Assembly (NCBI GenBank): GCA_002840975.1
Contig: PHDN01000015.1
Span: 99,192 to 147,168 of the forward strand
Direction of reading: 5' to 3'
DNA from: Bacteroidetes bacterium HGW-Bacteroidetes-16
GTDB lineage: Bacteria > Bacteroidota > Bacteroidia > Bacteroidales > F082
Length of the DNA: 47,977 nucleotides
Shown: positions 8,983 to 18,634 of the stretch, one piece after another
Numbering within the stretch: the first letter of the stretch is position 1
Layout: the number at the start of each line of letters is the position of its first letter
The notes under the pieces: model-generated
The model's input: only the letters and a program-made list of their open reading frames with translations
What the model was told of the DNA's origin: nothing
Databases searched by the model: none
Made by a program: the position numbers and the translations under genes

Positions 8983-10014
8983 ATGGAAAATATAATAGAT
9001 ACCAAGAAATTAATCTTGTCGAAAGAAGATTTTGGAAGCGATCAAATGGTAAAATGGTGCCCTGGTTGTGGTGACCATGCGATTTTGAAATCAATTGAAA
9101 ATGTATTTCCTGAAATGGGTATTCCCAAGGAAGATTTTGTGGTGGTATCGGGTATCGGTTGCTCTTCTAGGTTTCCCTATTATATGAATACCTATGGTTT
9201 TCACGGGATCCACGGACGTGCCGCCGCACTGGCAACAGGTGTAAAACTGTCAAATCCAAAACTAAGCGTTTGGATGATCTCAGGTGATGGAGACTCAATG
9301 GCGATTGGAGGAAACCATTTCATTCACATTGCCCGCCGTAACCTGGATATCAATTACCTGATGTTTAATAATAAAATCTATGGACTAACTAAAGGTCAAT
9401 ATTCACCTACAACACCCAAAGGTTCTAAAACCAAGACCTCGCCCCAGGGAACCTTCGAAACTCCCTTTAATCCGGGTGAACTGGTGATTGGTGCCCGTGG
9501 TAAATTTTTTGCCAGGGTGGTGGATACCAATCTTAAACTAATGACCCAGGTTTTTCTCCAGGCCGCGGAGCATAAAGGCACCTCCATTATTGAGATACTA
9601 GCCAACTGCGTCATTTTTAATAACCAGGTACACGCCCTTATTACCGGCCGTGAAACCAAAGACGAAAGCCAAATTGTACTCGAAGCTGGAAAACCGATGA
9701 TTTTTGGTGCTGACCGCGACAAAGGTATCGTGTTGAGAGGTACGAAACTCGTTGCAGTGGAAATTGGCAAAGATGGCATTACCGAAGCAGATTTGTTGGT
9801 ACATGATCCTTCTGATCCTGATCCGGGTATTCACCTGATGCTTGCTAACATGACTCCGCCTGAATTACCTGCGGCTCTTGGTGTTATTCGTTCAGTGGCT
9901 GCCGAAACCCTTGAAGAAGCTATGTACGCATCCATCGAACGTGAGAAAAAAGCCTCGAAAATAAAGTGCGTCGACGATCTGTTAACCAGCGGAGGAACCT
10001 GGACAATAGATTAG
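8983..10014 (+). CDS. korB: 2-oxoacid:ferredoxin oxidoreductase, beta subunit
   Basis: The ThDP- and [4Fe-4S]-binding partner of KorA, 343 residues. The start shows KWCPGCGDHAILKSI with C-x2-C, then GIGCSSRFP, and a fourth cysteine candidate in EILANCVIFNN, together ligating the single cluster. The ThDP-binding region is GDGDSMAIGGNHFIHIARRN...NNKIYGLTKGQYSPTTP, a stretch I recognise as shared by KorB proteins. The C-terminal ~60 residues include HDPSDPDPGIHLMLANM. It begins two bases after the korA stop and is followed by a terminator, so korAB is a two-gene operon. Its electron acceptor is plausibly the ferredoxin encoded at 6537-6704. Confidence 0.93.
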   Translation: MENIIDTKKLILSKEDFGSDQMVKWCPGCGDHAILKSIENVFPEMGIPKEDFVVVSGIGCSSRFPYYMNTYGFHGIHGRAAALATGVKLSNPKLSVWMISGDGDSMAIGGNHFIHIARRNLDINYLMFNNKIYGLTKGQYSPTTPKGSKTKTSPQGTFETPFNPGELVIGARGKFFARVVDTNLKLMTQVFLQAAEHKGTSIIEILANCVIFNNQVHALITGRETKDESQIVLEAGKPMIFGADRDKGIVLRGTKLVAVEIGKDGITEADLLVHDPSDPDPGIHLMLANMTPPELPAALGVIRSVAAETLEEAMYASIEREKKASKIKCVDDLLTSGGTWTID

Positions 10015-10036
10015 TGTGATACAAGGTCTTTATTAC

Positions 10037-10071
10037 ATTCCCGGTTTGATTGTTCATGCCGGGATTTTTTT
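10037..10071 (+). terminator. Terminator of korAB
   Basis: TCCCGG (10039-10044) pairs with CCGGGA (10059-10064) across a 14-base loop and is followed by seven T. It lies 22 bases beyond the korB stop. Confidence 0.7.
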
Positions 10072-10106
10072 GTAGCATACATCCAATCAAATTGGCCCTA
10101 TACTTT

Positions 10107-10136
10107 TTCGTGCCAACAGAATAAAACGTACTTTTG
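10107..10136 (+). promoter_or_regulatory. Promoter of the lipoprotein gene
   Basis: TTCG at 10107-10110, 18-base spacer, TACTTTTG at 10129-10136 (full -7 match). Transcription would start near 10143, so the in-frame ATG at 10146 would be almost leaderless and the ATG at 10170 is the better start. Confidence 0.55.
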
Positions 10137-10169
10137 TTCGTTTAAATGTCATTGAAAAATAATGCGAAA

Positions 10170-11198
10170 ATGAATAAATTTAGCTTTAGTCTCTTTGTCT
10201 TGATAGTGATTGGTTTTTTTAGCAGTTGTTCCACTGAGGTAGACATGTATGCCGATTATAAAGACATCACCATTGTATATGGAATAGCCGATATAGCTGA
10301 TGATACCACATGGATTAAAATAACAAAAGCCTTTGCCGGTCCGGGCAATGCCCTTATAATAGCAGCGAATCCTGATTCAAGCAATTATCCCTACAAACTT
10401 TCTGTCCAGCTAATTGGTAAAAAAGCCGGTAGTGATGAACTGCCTCCTGTTGAACTTGATACAATGACCATTCACAACAAGCAAACCACAGAATATCTTG
10501 TTGACGATGCCGGAGATACCGTTGTTTTACATCCTTTTTATGGACCCAATCAGTTGATGTATTACACCGCCGAAAAATTGCTTGCCGATTATACGTATCG
10601 GCTAAAGATTGATAACAAAGGAAAATTGATACAAGGAGAGACGCCTTTAATCAATAATTTTACGGTGAGCTACCCGGTTAATCGCATTTCATTTCCCACC
10701 AATCCCGCGTTAGCCGATCCCGAAATAAAATGGAAATCGGTTATAAACGGGAAGCGTTACGAAGTAGCGCTCACCTTTCATTATAAAGAGCTTTTGCCTG
10801 GTACAACAGATACCTTATTAAAAACCGTTGATTGGTTCTTAGGCACACGGGCATCCAATACGTTAGCAGGCAATGAAGATATGTCGATATCCTACTCGGG
10901 TCTCAACTTTTTTACCATGCTCGAAAACCAACTCGAATCAATTCCTAATGTGCAGCGCTGGGCCGGATTGGTAGATATTCACATTGCAGCCGGGTCGCAA
11001 GTGTTGCAAACATTTCTCGATATAAACGGCGCTTCGGGCAGTTTGCTTGAAGAAGTCCCCTTGTATACCAATATGGATGGAGCCATTGGTATTTTTGCCT
11101 CCCGGCATAATTCCATAAAATCTATCCGGCTTGCCGTGCTTACCGAGAGTGATTTGGTAAACAAGTATGACCTCGGTTTTAAGCTGCCACAAGAGTGA
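10170..11198 (+). CDS. Lipoprotein of unknown function
   Basis: 342 residues from the ATG at 10170. The N-terminus MNKFSFSLFVLIVIGFFSSC is a lipoprotein signal peptide with the lipidated Cys at position 20; the following STEVDMYADYKDITIVYGIAD resembles the start of Bacteroidota periplasmic or surface lipoproteins of the DUF4249 type, but I cannot confirm that. The rest is beta-rich (repeats of aromatic/hydrophobic alternation, e.g. KRYEVALTFHYKELL) with no catalytic motif visible. An earlier in-frame ATG at 10146 adds eight residues and sits next to the predicted transcription start. The gene stands alone between korB and dnaK, with its own promoter. Function unknown. Confidence 0.75.
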   Translation: MNKFSFSLFVLIVIGFFSSCSTEVDMYADYKDITIVYGIADIADDTTWIKITKAFAGPGNALIIAANPDSSNYPYKLSVQLIGKKAGSDELPPVELDTMTIHNKQTTEYLVDDAGDTVVLHPFYGPNQLMYYTAEKLLADYTYRLKIDNKGKLIQGETPLINNFTVSYPVNRISFPTNPALADPEIKWKSVINGKRYEVALTFHYKELLPGTTDTLLKTVDWFLGTRASNTLAGNEDMSISYSGLNFFTMLENQLESIPNVQRWAGLVDIHIAAGSQVLQTFLDINGASGSLLEEVPLYTNMDGAIGIFASRHNSIKSIRLAVLTESDLVNKYDLGFKLPQE

Positions 11199-11307
11199 TT
11201 TAGTCCCCTTGCCTGATTGATCCTTTCTCATGAAGTTTACTTACGTCAGGCTGCCTTTTTGTCACGATGGAGGCGATACAATGCAATTTAGGTCATTGTT
11301 TTTATTG

Positions 11308-11328
11308 TGGTTAACATTCATTTAACCA
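11308..11328. promoter_or_regulatory. Inverted repeat upstream of dnaK
   Basis: TGGTTAA (11308-11314), 7-base spacer, TTAACCA (11322-11328). A perfect 7-bp-arm palindrome about 130 bases before the dnaK ATG. It is not CIRCE (TTAGCACTC/GAGTGCTAA). A regulator-binding role is inference. Confidence 0.4.
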
Positions 11329-11455
11329 GAAACATACCTATTATTGGAGGATAGTAAAAGGGACGCAGTTAAAATGGTTCATTTGTCTTTAACTTATTTT
11401 GGCACAATGATTGAGTCTGGCAAGAAAACGTTGATAGAACCAAAAATAAAATAAC

Positions 11456-13375
11456 ATGGGAAAAATAATTGGAATTGACCTAGGAACAACCAACTCTTGC
11501 GTAGCCGTAATGGAAGGCAATGAGCCAGTTGTCATTCCTAATAGCGAAGGCCGCCGCACAACCCCTTCGATAGTAGCTTTTACAGATAATGGAGAACGCA
11601 AAGTAGGAGATCCTGCCAAACGACAAGCCATTACCAATCCAACGAGGACCGTTTCTTCGATCAAACGATTTATGGGAAACAAGTTCAACGAGATGAGTAG
11701 TGAAATCAAACGGGCTTCATATAAAGTAATTAAAGGGGATAACGATACCCCTCGGGTTAAAATTGAAGACAGAGAATATTCCCCTCAGGAAATATCAGCC
11801 ATGGTACTTCAGAAAATGAAAAAAACGGCTGAGGATTATTTAGGACATGCCGTTACCGAAGCGGTGATTACAGTGCCTGCTTATTTTGACGATTCAGAAC
11901 GTCAGGCTACTAAAGAAGCCGGTGAAATTGCAGGTTTGATTGTTAGAAGAATTATCAATGAGCCCACAGCAGCAGCCTTGGCTTATGGACTGGATAAAAA
12001 GAAAGAAGACTCGAAAATAGCTGTTTATGACTTGGGCGGAGGTACATTTGATATTTCAATCCTGGAATTGGGTGACGGGGTTTTTGAGGTAAAATCGACC
12101 AACGGAAATACCCACCTGGGTGGTGATGATTTCGACCAGACCATCATCGATTGGTTGGCAGATGAATTTAAAAAAGACGAAGGTCTCGATTTAAAAAGAG
12201 ATCCCATGGCATTGCAACGTTTGAAAGAAGCTGCTGAAAAAGCCAAAATAGAACTTTCAAGTGCAACTGAAACCGAAATCAACCTGCCATATATAATGCC
12301 TGTTGATGGCGTTCCAAAGCACCTGGTGAAGAAACTCTCCCGTTCTAAATTTGAGCAGTTGGCCGACAAACTCATCCATGCCACTATCAAACCATGCGAA
12401 GACGCTATCCGCGATGCCGGCTTAAATATAGCCGATATAGATGAAGTAATTCTGGTGGGAGGATCAACCCGTATTCCAGCAATTCAGGATCTTGTTAAGA
12501 AAATATTTGGAAAAGAACCTTCAAAGGGAGTAAATCCTGATGAAGTGGTTGCCTTGGGTGCCGCCATTCAGGGTGGTGTATTAACCGGAGAAGTAAAAGA
12601 TGTGCTTTTGCTTGATGTCACCCCACTTACCCTGGGTATCGAAACCATGGGAGGCGTAATGACCAAGCTGATCGAAGCGAACACCACTATTCCTACCAAG
12701 AAATCGGAAGTGTTCTCAACAGCTTCGGATAATCAACCTTCTGTTGAAATCCATATCTTACAGGGCGAACGTCCCATGGCCAACCAAAATAAAAGCATCG
12801 GACGTTTCCATCTCGATGGTATACCGCCTGCACCCCGGGGAATTCCACAAATTGAGGTTACCTTTGATATCGACTCCAATGGAATATTGAATGTTTCGGC
12901 CAAAGACAAGGCGTCAGGCAAAACCCAGAGTATTCGAATCGAAGCCTCTTCAGGTTTGTCGGATGAAGAAATTAAAAGAATGAAAGCCGAAGCCGAGGCG
13001 AACGCCGATTCAGATAGAAAAGAACGTGAACGGGTTGACAAACTCAACTCAGCTGATGCACTTATTTTTCAAACCGAAAAGCAATTGAAAGAGTTCGGAG
13101 ACAAGGTCCCCGCCGATAAAAAATCAGAAATTGAAACCGCACTCGAACAACTCCGCAAAGCTCACAAATCTCAGGATTTAAACTCGGTGGACGCTGCCAT
13201 GGAACGGCTCAACGCTGTTTGGCAAAAGGCCAGCGAAGAAATGTACAAAGGAACTCAGGGCAATCCTCAACAGGAACAGCCCGGTGCCGCACCCGGTGGT
13301 AAGGAAGGTTCTTCTAAAAAATCAGGTGACGATGAGGTTACTGACGTTGACTTTGAGGAAGTTGACGAAAAATAA
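11456..13375 (+). CDS. dnaK: Chaperone protein DnaK (Hsp70)
   Basis: ATP-driven Hsp70 chaperone, 639 residues. The N-terminal ATPase domain begins [20 protein letters not shown] (phosphate-1 loop), with [32 protein letters not shown], the phosphate-2 loop [17 protein letters not shown] and [14 protein letters not shown] (adenosine motif). The substrate-binding domain follows from ~390 ([23 protein letters not shown]), then the helical lid and the acidic tail ending in EEVDEK, where the EEVD-like end is common in bacterial DnaK of this phylum. No dnaJ or grpE is adjacent. It stands alone between a palindrome-bearing leader and a strong terminator. Confidence 0.98.
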   Translation: MGKIIGIDLGTTNSCVAVMEGNEPVVIPNSEGRRTTPSIVAFTDNGERKVGDPAKRQAITNPTRTVSSIKRFMGNKFNEMSSEIKRASYKVIKGDNDTPRVKIEDREYSPQEISAMVLQKMKKTAEDYLGHAVTEAVITVPAYFDDSERQATKEAGEIAGLIVRRIINEPTAAALAYGLDKKKEDSKIAVYDLGGGTFDISILELGDGVFEVKSTNGNTHLGGDDFDQTIIDWLADEFKKDEGLDLKRDPMALQRLKEAAEKAKIELSSATETEINLPYIMPVDGVPKHLVKKLSRSKFEQLADKLIHATIKPCEDAIRDAGLNIADIDEVILVGGSTRIPAIQDLVKKIFGKEPSKGVNPDEVVALGAAIQGGVLTGEVKDVLLLDVTPLTLGIETMGGVMTKLIEANTTIPTKKSEVFSTASDNQPSVEIHILQGERPMANQNKSIGRFHLDGIPPAPRGIPQIEVTFDIDSNGILNVSAKDKASGKTQSIRIEASSGLSDEEIKRMKAEAEANADSDRKERERVDKLNSADALIFQTEKQLKEFGDKVPADKKSEIETALEQLRKAHKSQDLNSVDAAMERLNAVWQKASEEMYKGTQGNPQQEQPGAAPGGKEGSSKKSGDDEVTDVDFEEVDEK

Positions 13376-13396
13376 GACAATTGAAATCAATGTAAT

Positions 13397-13431
13397 AAAA
13401 GTTGCCGGTGAAAATCGGCAACTTTTTTTTT
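13397..13431 (+). terminator. Terminator of dnaK
   Basis: AAAAGTTGCCG (13397-13407) pairs with CGGCAACTTTT (13416-13426); a run of T follows. It begins about 22 bases after the dnaK stop. Confidence 0.85.
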
Positions 13432-13579
13432 ATGCTAAGTTTTTTTTTCTATCTTCGTAGATTCACTTCAGACCCTTTAGGGTGATTTTATTTAATGTTT
13501 TGATAATGGGTGAAAGAATTTTTTAAAATTAAAATGACAATTTTTGCAAGGAATATTTTCTAATTTAAATATAGTGTTT

Positions 13580-16500
13580 ATGAAAAAATTTACCCTTAGT
13601 GCGATGATGATTTTGACATTTTTGTTGATGTCAACCATCAGTGTGTATGCTCAGATACTGCCTGTCGACTGGACTGGTGATATTGACATTGATACATATC
13701 AGGAAACGTCGGTCATTCATGGCGGTTCGTCAAGTTGTAAGATCGTTGTAAATACAGCTACACAAGCAAATTGTGATCTCACCAGTGCAGTTCCCATCAA
13801 CGTTACGGCAGGCAACACCTTTACTTTTTCGTTTTGGGCCTATACCAGTGAATTTGTAAGAATCAGGGCGGTATTCATTTGGGTTGGTGCTTCTACTACG
13901 TATAGTGCTAATTATGCCGGACCTGCAACCGGAGGATGGGTGCAGTTTACTTTTAGCGATGTAGTACCTGCGGGAGCTACTGCCGTAAGCCTCGGGTTGA
14001 GGAGTTATGACGTACCCGGCTATTCTACCCCTGAAACCCAATATGTTGATGATGTTACTTTTGAATCCCCTACGGGTACCTCACTGACAGTTGCCAATGG
14101 AGGCTTTGAAAGTTGGCCTGCAGCTAATTCTATTGCCAGTGCCCACGCGATTAGCTCCACAGCAATGGATGTTGTCTATGGAACAAACATGTCGTCTGTT
14201 AGTGCAGCCAGCTACTCCTTAACAGGATCCGCAGCCATTACCTTTTCAGGCGCAACAATTGATGGCAGTAATGCCACAATCGTCCATCTGACCGGAGCCT
14301 CACCCAGTATGGCAGGAGACAATGTCCTTGACAATATTTTGGACAATGCCAATGCAACAAATTTCAGTTTTTATGCCGGAATCACTCCTCTCTCTTATAC
14401 CAATACTACCAATCCATCAGGAATAATTGATAATGCTCATCTTGCTACCTTTACCGGTATTGTATCTGCAAATGATGCCTTTAATAATGTTTGGGTTAGT
14501 GATGCCTCTACGGCATACCATGGGGTTATGGTTTATAATGCTGGATTTCAGGCGCTCGTCGCTGTTGGGGATGAAATCATATTTTATGCCAGCCGCGATG
14601 TGTATAACAATCTAACTGAATTAATAAATCCGGTGGTTGTTTCAATACTTTCAACCGGAAACACCCCTAATGGCCCTGCTGACATTGGTGGTTCTGATAT
14701 TGCAGAAACTGTTCCTGTTAATACCGATCCCGGTGAGAAATGGGAAGGTCAACTGGTGAAAATTGAAGATTTTACGGTTGAGTCCTACGTAGCATCAGAT
14801 TATCGTTGTAGCTGGTCGGATGGAACCAACACCCACTACTTTCATGTTGGCGACAATGTGGTTTATCAATTAACGGGAATCACATTGAACATTGGGGAAT
14901 CCTACAATGCCATTACAGGTGTTGCCGACTGGTACAACAGTGGCCCGTATTATCGCATCAATCCCCGTGAACAGGCTGATATTGTAGCCTCTACGGCTAC
15001 GGCACGTATTGTAGGATCCATGCAGGGCTGGAACACTACTGACCCGGCATATGTCATGAACATGAATGCGAACGGCCTTTATGAGCTGACAAAATCGCTG
15101 GATGCTGGCGACCACTTATACAAAGTGCTTGAAGGTGATGCATGGACCGATCCAAATTATCCTGGAAACGATCAACATGTGATTCTGGCCTCAACAACAA
15201 GTGTAACCTGGAAAACCAATATTAACGCTGACCTCGTTACACACATGCTACCAGTTATGGCAGGTGACTTTTTTACAGCTATTGGTGGCTCAAACTGGGA
15301 TCCAACTCAATTGATGGGTGAGATGACTGATCCCGAAGGTGATGACATCTTCACGTTGGTATTAACGATTCCAGCCGGTAATTATCAAGGCAAGGTTACA
15401 TTAAATCACAACTGGGATCAAAGCACGGGAGGAAATGTATCTTTTATTACTGATGGCGTTAACCCTACCACATTTACTTATGACTATCCTAACAACAGTA
15501 CTACCATCAGCGGCCCGCCACCACCAACAGCATTAATCACCTTTATTGTTAATGATGCTACTGGTAAAAACTACGATGGTTTTGCCTTAAAGGGAAGCTG
15601 GGATGCAAATGGACAGTACGACCCATCGTGGGGAGGCGGAATCGAGCATTCTGATTTTTATGATGATGGATCAAATGGTGATGCCGTAGCCGGTGACAAT
15701 ATATGGACCTGTCAGCAGGACCTGGTTGTTGATGGTGGTTCCAATACCTGGGAGTGGGGTGTGAACGATACGGAAGGAAACTGGATTGCAGGTAACTGGA
15801 CATTTACTGTAGCTACTGTTTCAGCTCAAACATTAACCTGGACAGTTCCAACTACGCCTGCTTTGGTAATAAATGAGATTATGTATAACTCGCCAGGTTC
15901 AGATGAAGAATGGGTTGAATTATTCAATAACACCAATCAACCAATTAGCCTTGAAAACTGGAAATTGCTTGATAACGATGCCTCTCATACGCCTATTTTA
16001 TTCCCTGCAGGTTATACTGTTGCAGCCTTTGGGTATTTTACCATTGAGGTGGCAACCAGCGGAGCCTTCCCCTTTACTCCTGATTATGATGGTTCAGGAA
16101 ATTTTAATTTTACCAATACGACGGACATAGTTCGGTTATACAATGCCAATGGTATTCTTATTGACATTGTAAATTTTGAAGATTCAAGCCCCTGGCCATC
16201 CGGTCCTGATGGTGGCGGCCCTTCACTGTCATTGTTTAGCCCCGATCTTGACAATTCTCTTGGAGAAAACTGGAGAAGCAGCCATGAAGATGGTGGAACA
16301 CCTGGTGCAATCAACTTCCCTATCAATATTGTTGCACCCAATGGAGGGGAAACTATTGAGCAGGGAACTACCTTTGATATTACCTGGACTGTTGAAGGTT
16401 GGGATGGTGATATTAATATAGACCTGATCAGAGATGGACAAGACCCGATTCTATTGGTTGCAAATCTACCCGTTTCGACACAATCGTTTACCTGGTCTGT

Positions 16501-18544
16501 ATTTTCTACCGTTGAACCAGCAACTGATTATAAGATCTTAATCTCAGAAACCGCTGGTGGCAATCCATATGATGAAAGCGATGATTACTTCTCAATTACT
16601 GCACAAGTGATTGTTCCTGAGATTGTGATTACCGAAATTATGTACAATCCACCGGAATCTGGTAACGATTCGTTAGAGTTTATAGAGTTATATAACAATG
16701 GTGCTGATGCGATCGATTTAACAGGTTACATTTTTTCAAAAGGAGTCGATTTTATTTTTCCGGCCATGACCATTTTACCTGAATCGTATGTGTTGGTTTC
16801 AATTAACTCAGCTGCCATGCTCTCGACCTTTGGTGTAACTGCAGAGCAATGGACCGGTGGAGCATTGAGCAATAGTGGTGAAGAACTCGAACTTCAGGAT
16901 GCCTTAGGCAATGTAGTTGATTATGTATCATTCAGCGATGCATTGCCATGGGATACCCTGGCTGATGGAGATGGACCCTCTTTAACTTTTTGTAACCCAA
17001 ACCTAGACAATGCTGTTGCTGAAAACTGGACACATTCCATACATTTCGCCGCCATAAATGATGCCGGTGATAGTATCTGGGCAACTCCCGGGATGGCATG
17101 TGACGATGCCATTCTTGTTGATTTTTCTGGTACGCCAACTCAGGTTGGGCTGGGTGGAAGTGTCGTGTTTACCGATCTTTCGTTTGGTTCAATAACTCAA
17201 TGGACATGGATATTTGAAGGTGGAACTCCTGATACCTGGGATGGACAAACACCACCCGCTATTTTTTATAATGAGGTGGGTTCCTGGGATGTAACCCTTT
17301 CAGTATCTGATGGTATCATCACCACTGAATTATTAAAAACGGAGTATATCACTGTTGAAGATTTGCCTGCTCCATTTAATTTGATGGCTGAAGTGGGTCC
17401 ATTTGATGACGTGCAACTCTCCTGGAATGGTACTGTTTCAGAAGGTTTCTCAGAGGATTTTGAATCATATGAAGATTTTGTTATCGACTTTGCCCCCTGG
17501 ACAAATCTGGATGTGGATGGAAGTCCCACCTATGGAATGACAGATATTGACTGGCCAAATGTTTATTCTGAACAGTCATTCATCATCTTCAACCCATCAC
17601 AGACAACTCCTGCCGTTACAGACATTATTCCGCATTCAGGTGACAAACTGGCTGCCTGCTTTGCCGCCACAGCACCACCAAATAACGACTGGCTCATAAC
17701 TCCTGAAGTGAATATTGCCGATGGTTTTATGCTGAAATTCTGGGCAAAATCTTATACCGATCAATACGGACTCGAAAGGTTTAAAGTGGGTGTTTCAACA
17801 ACAGGACTTAACCCTTCTGATTTCACCATTATTTCCGAAGGTGCTTATGTTGAGGCTCCCGTCGCCGATTGGACCGAATTTACTTATGACCTGAACGCCT
17901 ATGCAGGACAGAATGTATATGTTGGAATTCAGTGTGTTTCAAATGATGCATTTATTCTTCTGGTAGATGATGTAACTATTGGAGCTACCAAATCTACTAT
18001 CGCTTATAATCCAACCCAACCGGTGAATGGCAAAGTAACTAAAAACATCAGTTTCACCTCACAACCAAATTCACAACCGGCTGTAATTGTGAAGTCCTTA
18101 CATGGTGTAGCAGCCGAATTGCTTGGATTCAATGTTTATCGCGATGATATTCAGATCAACGCTAACCTTGTTACGGTTACCGAGTACAACGATGCGTCAC
18201 CCTCCATCGGATCGCATGATTATTTCGTTACGGCAGTATACGATCTGGGCGAATCAGTTCCGTCAAACGTGGTAACCATATTAATCACCAACATCAATGA
18301 ACTAACCAACGGAGTTGTAAATGTATATCCGAATCCTACAAATGGGAAATTCACTGTTGATATGCCTGACATCATGAGTGCTAACCTAACGGTTACCGAT
18401 ATTACGGGTAAAACAGTGTTTAACAGCGTGATAGTGACTTCCGCTCAGATTGATTTAGCGGGCATTGAAAAGGGAATGTATTTTATCCGCATTGTCGACC
18501 CGATCTCCTATCGTACAGTTGTTAAGAAGTTGTTAATCAACTAA
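13580..18544 (+). CDS. Large secreted multidomain protein with two lamin-tail domains and T9SS sorting signal
   Basis: 1654 residues from the ATG at 13580, chosen because it gives a clean signal peptide (MKKFTLSAMMILTFLLMSTI..SVYAQ); an upstream in-frame ATG at 13544 adds 12 non-signal residues. Approximate domains: jelly-roll carbohydrate-binding-like 20-165; OB-like domain typical of extracellular nucleases ~265-475; two beta-sandwich modules ~480-760; lamin-tail domain 1 ~760-910 (INEIMYNSPGSDEEWVELFN); Ig-like domain ~912-1010 (VAPNGGETIEQGTTFDITW); lamin-tail domain 2 ~1013-1173 (ITEIMYNPPESGNDSLEFIE); PKD ~1177-1260; choice-of-anchor J ~1287-1470 (NNDWLITPEVNI); fibronectin-like; and a type A T9SS domain from ~1577 (VYPNPTNGKFTV, ending KKLLIN). 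No nuclease or glycosidase active site was found. It is probably a cell-surface or released adhesion/binding protein. A strong terminator follows. Confidence 0.85.
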   Translation: MKKFTLSAMMILTFLLMSTISVYAQILPVDWTGDIDIDTYQETSVIHGGSSSCKIVVNTATQANCDLTSAVPINVTAGNTFTFSFWAYTSEFVRIRAVFIWVGASTTYSANYAGPATGGWVQFTFSDVVPAGATAVSLGLRSYDVPGYSTPETQYVDDVTFESPTGTSLTVANGGFESWPAANSIASAHAISSTAMDVVYGTNMSSVSAASYSLTGSAAITFSGATIDGSNATIVHLTGASPSMAGDNVLDNILDNANATNFSFYAGITPLSYTNTTNPSGIIDNAHLATFTGIVSANDAFNNVWVSDASTAYHGVMVYNAGFQALVAVGDEIIFYASRDVYNNLTELINPVVVSILSTGNTPNGPADIGGSDIAETVPVNTDPGEKWEGQLVKIEDFTVESYVASDYRCSWSDGTNTHYFHVGDNVVYQLTGITLNIGESYNAITGVADWYNSGPYYRINPREQADIVASTATARIVGSMQGWNTTDPAYVMNMNANGLYELTKSLDAGDHLYKVLEGDAWTDPNYPGNDQHVILASTTSVTWKTNINADLVTHMLPVMAGDFFTAIGGSNWDPTQLMGEMTDPEGDDIFTLVLTIPAGNYQGKVTLNHNWDQSTGGNVSFITDGVNPTTFTYDYPNNSTTISGPPPPTALITFIVNDATGKNYDGFALKGSWDANGQYDPSWGGGIEHSDFYDDGSNGDAVAGDNIWTCQQDLVVDGGSNTWEWGVNDTEGNWIAGNWTFTVATVSAQTLTWTVPTTPALVINEIMYNSPGSDEEWVELFNNTNQPISLENWKLLDNDASHTPILFPAGYTVAAFGYFTIEVATSGAFPFTPDYDGSGNFNFTNTTDIVRLYNANGILIDIVNFEDSSPWPSGPDGGGPSLSLFSPDLDNSLGENWRSSHEDGGTPGAINFPINIVAPNGGETIEQGTTFDITWTVEGWDGDINIDLIRDGQDPILLVANLPVSTQSFTWSVFSTVEPATDYKILISETAGGNPYDESDDYFSITAQVIVPEIVITEIMYNPPESGNDSLEFIELYNNGADAIDLTGYIFSKGVDFIFPAMTILPESYVLVSINSAAMLSTFGVTAEQWTGGALSNSGEELELQDALGNVVDYVSFSDALPWDTLADGDGPSLTFCNPNLDNAVAENWTHSIHFAAINDAGDSIWATPGMACDDAILVDFSGTPTQVGLGGSVVFTDLSFGSITQWTWIFEGGTPDTWDGQTPPAIFYNEVGSWDVTLSVSDGIITTELLKTEYITVEDLPAPFNLMAEVGPFDDVQLSWNGTVSEGFSEDFESYEDFVIDFAPWTNLDVDGSPTYGMTDIDWPNVYSEQSFIIFNPSQTTPAVTDIIPHSGDKLAACFAATAPPNNDWLITPEVNIADGFMLKFWAKSYTDQYGLERFKVGVSTTGLNPSDFTIISEGAYVEAPVADWTEFTYDLNAYAGQNVYVGIQCVSNDAFILLVDDVTIGATKSTIAYNPTQPVNGKVTKNISFTSQPNSQPAVIVKSLHGVAAELLGFNVYRDDIQINANLVTVTEYNDASPSIGSHDYFVTAVYDLGESVPSNVVTILITNINELTNGVVNVYPNPTNGKFTVDMPDIMSANLTVTDITGKTVFNSVIVTSAQIDLAGIEKGMYFIRIVDPISYRTVVKKLLIN

Positions 18545-18573
18545 ATAAAATTGTATGGGTTTTTATTAAATCA

Positions 18574-18605
18574 CCAGGCACCAGTAATATTGAACTGGTG
18601 CCTGG
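18574..18605 (+). terminator. Terminator between the two T9SS protein genes
   Basis: Perfect 12-bp inverted repeat: CCAGGCACCAGT (18574-18585), 8-base loop, ACTGGTGCCTGG (18594-18605), then TTTAC. The T run is short, so some read-through into the next gene 29 bases further on is possible. Confidence 0.75.
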
Positions 18606-18634
18606 TTTACTTGAAATCAAACTAAAATAATAAA

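Noticed and set aside
11199-11455. CIRCE operator before dnaK
   Set aside because: No TTAGCACTC/GAGTGCTAA pair present; the only palindrome is TGGTTAA-N7-TTAACCA, reported separately.
11389-12390. Minus-strand frames opposite dnaK (11389-11709 and 12025-12390)
   Set aside because: Antisense to conserved DnaK motifs; typical shadow frames.
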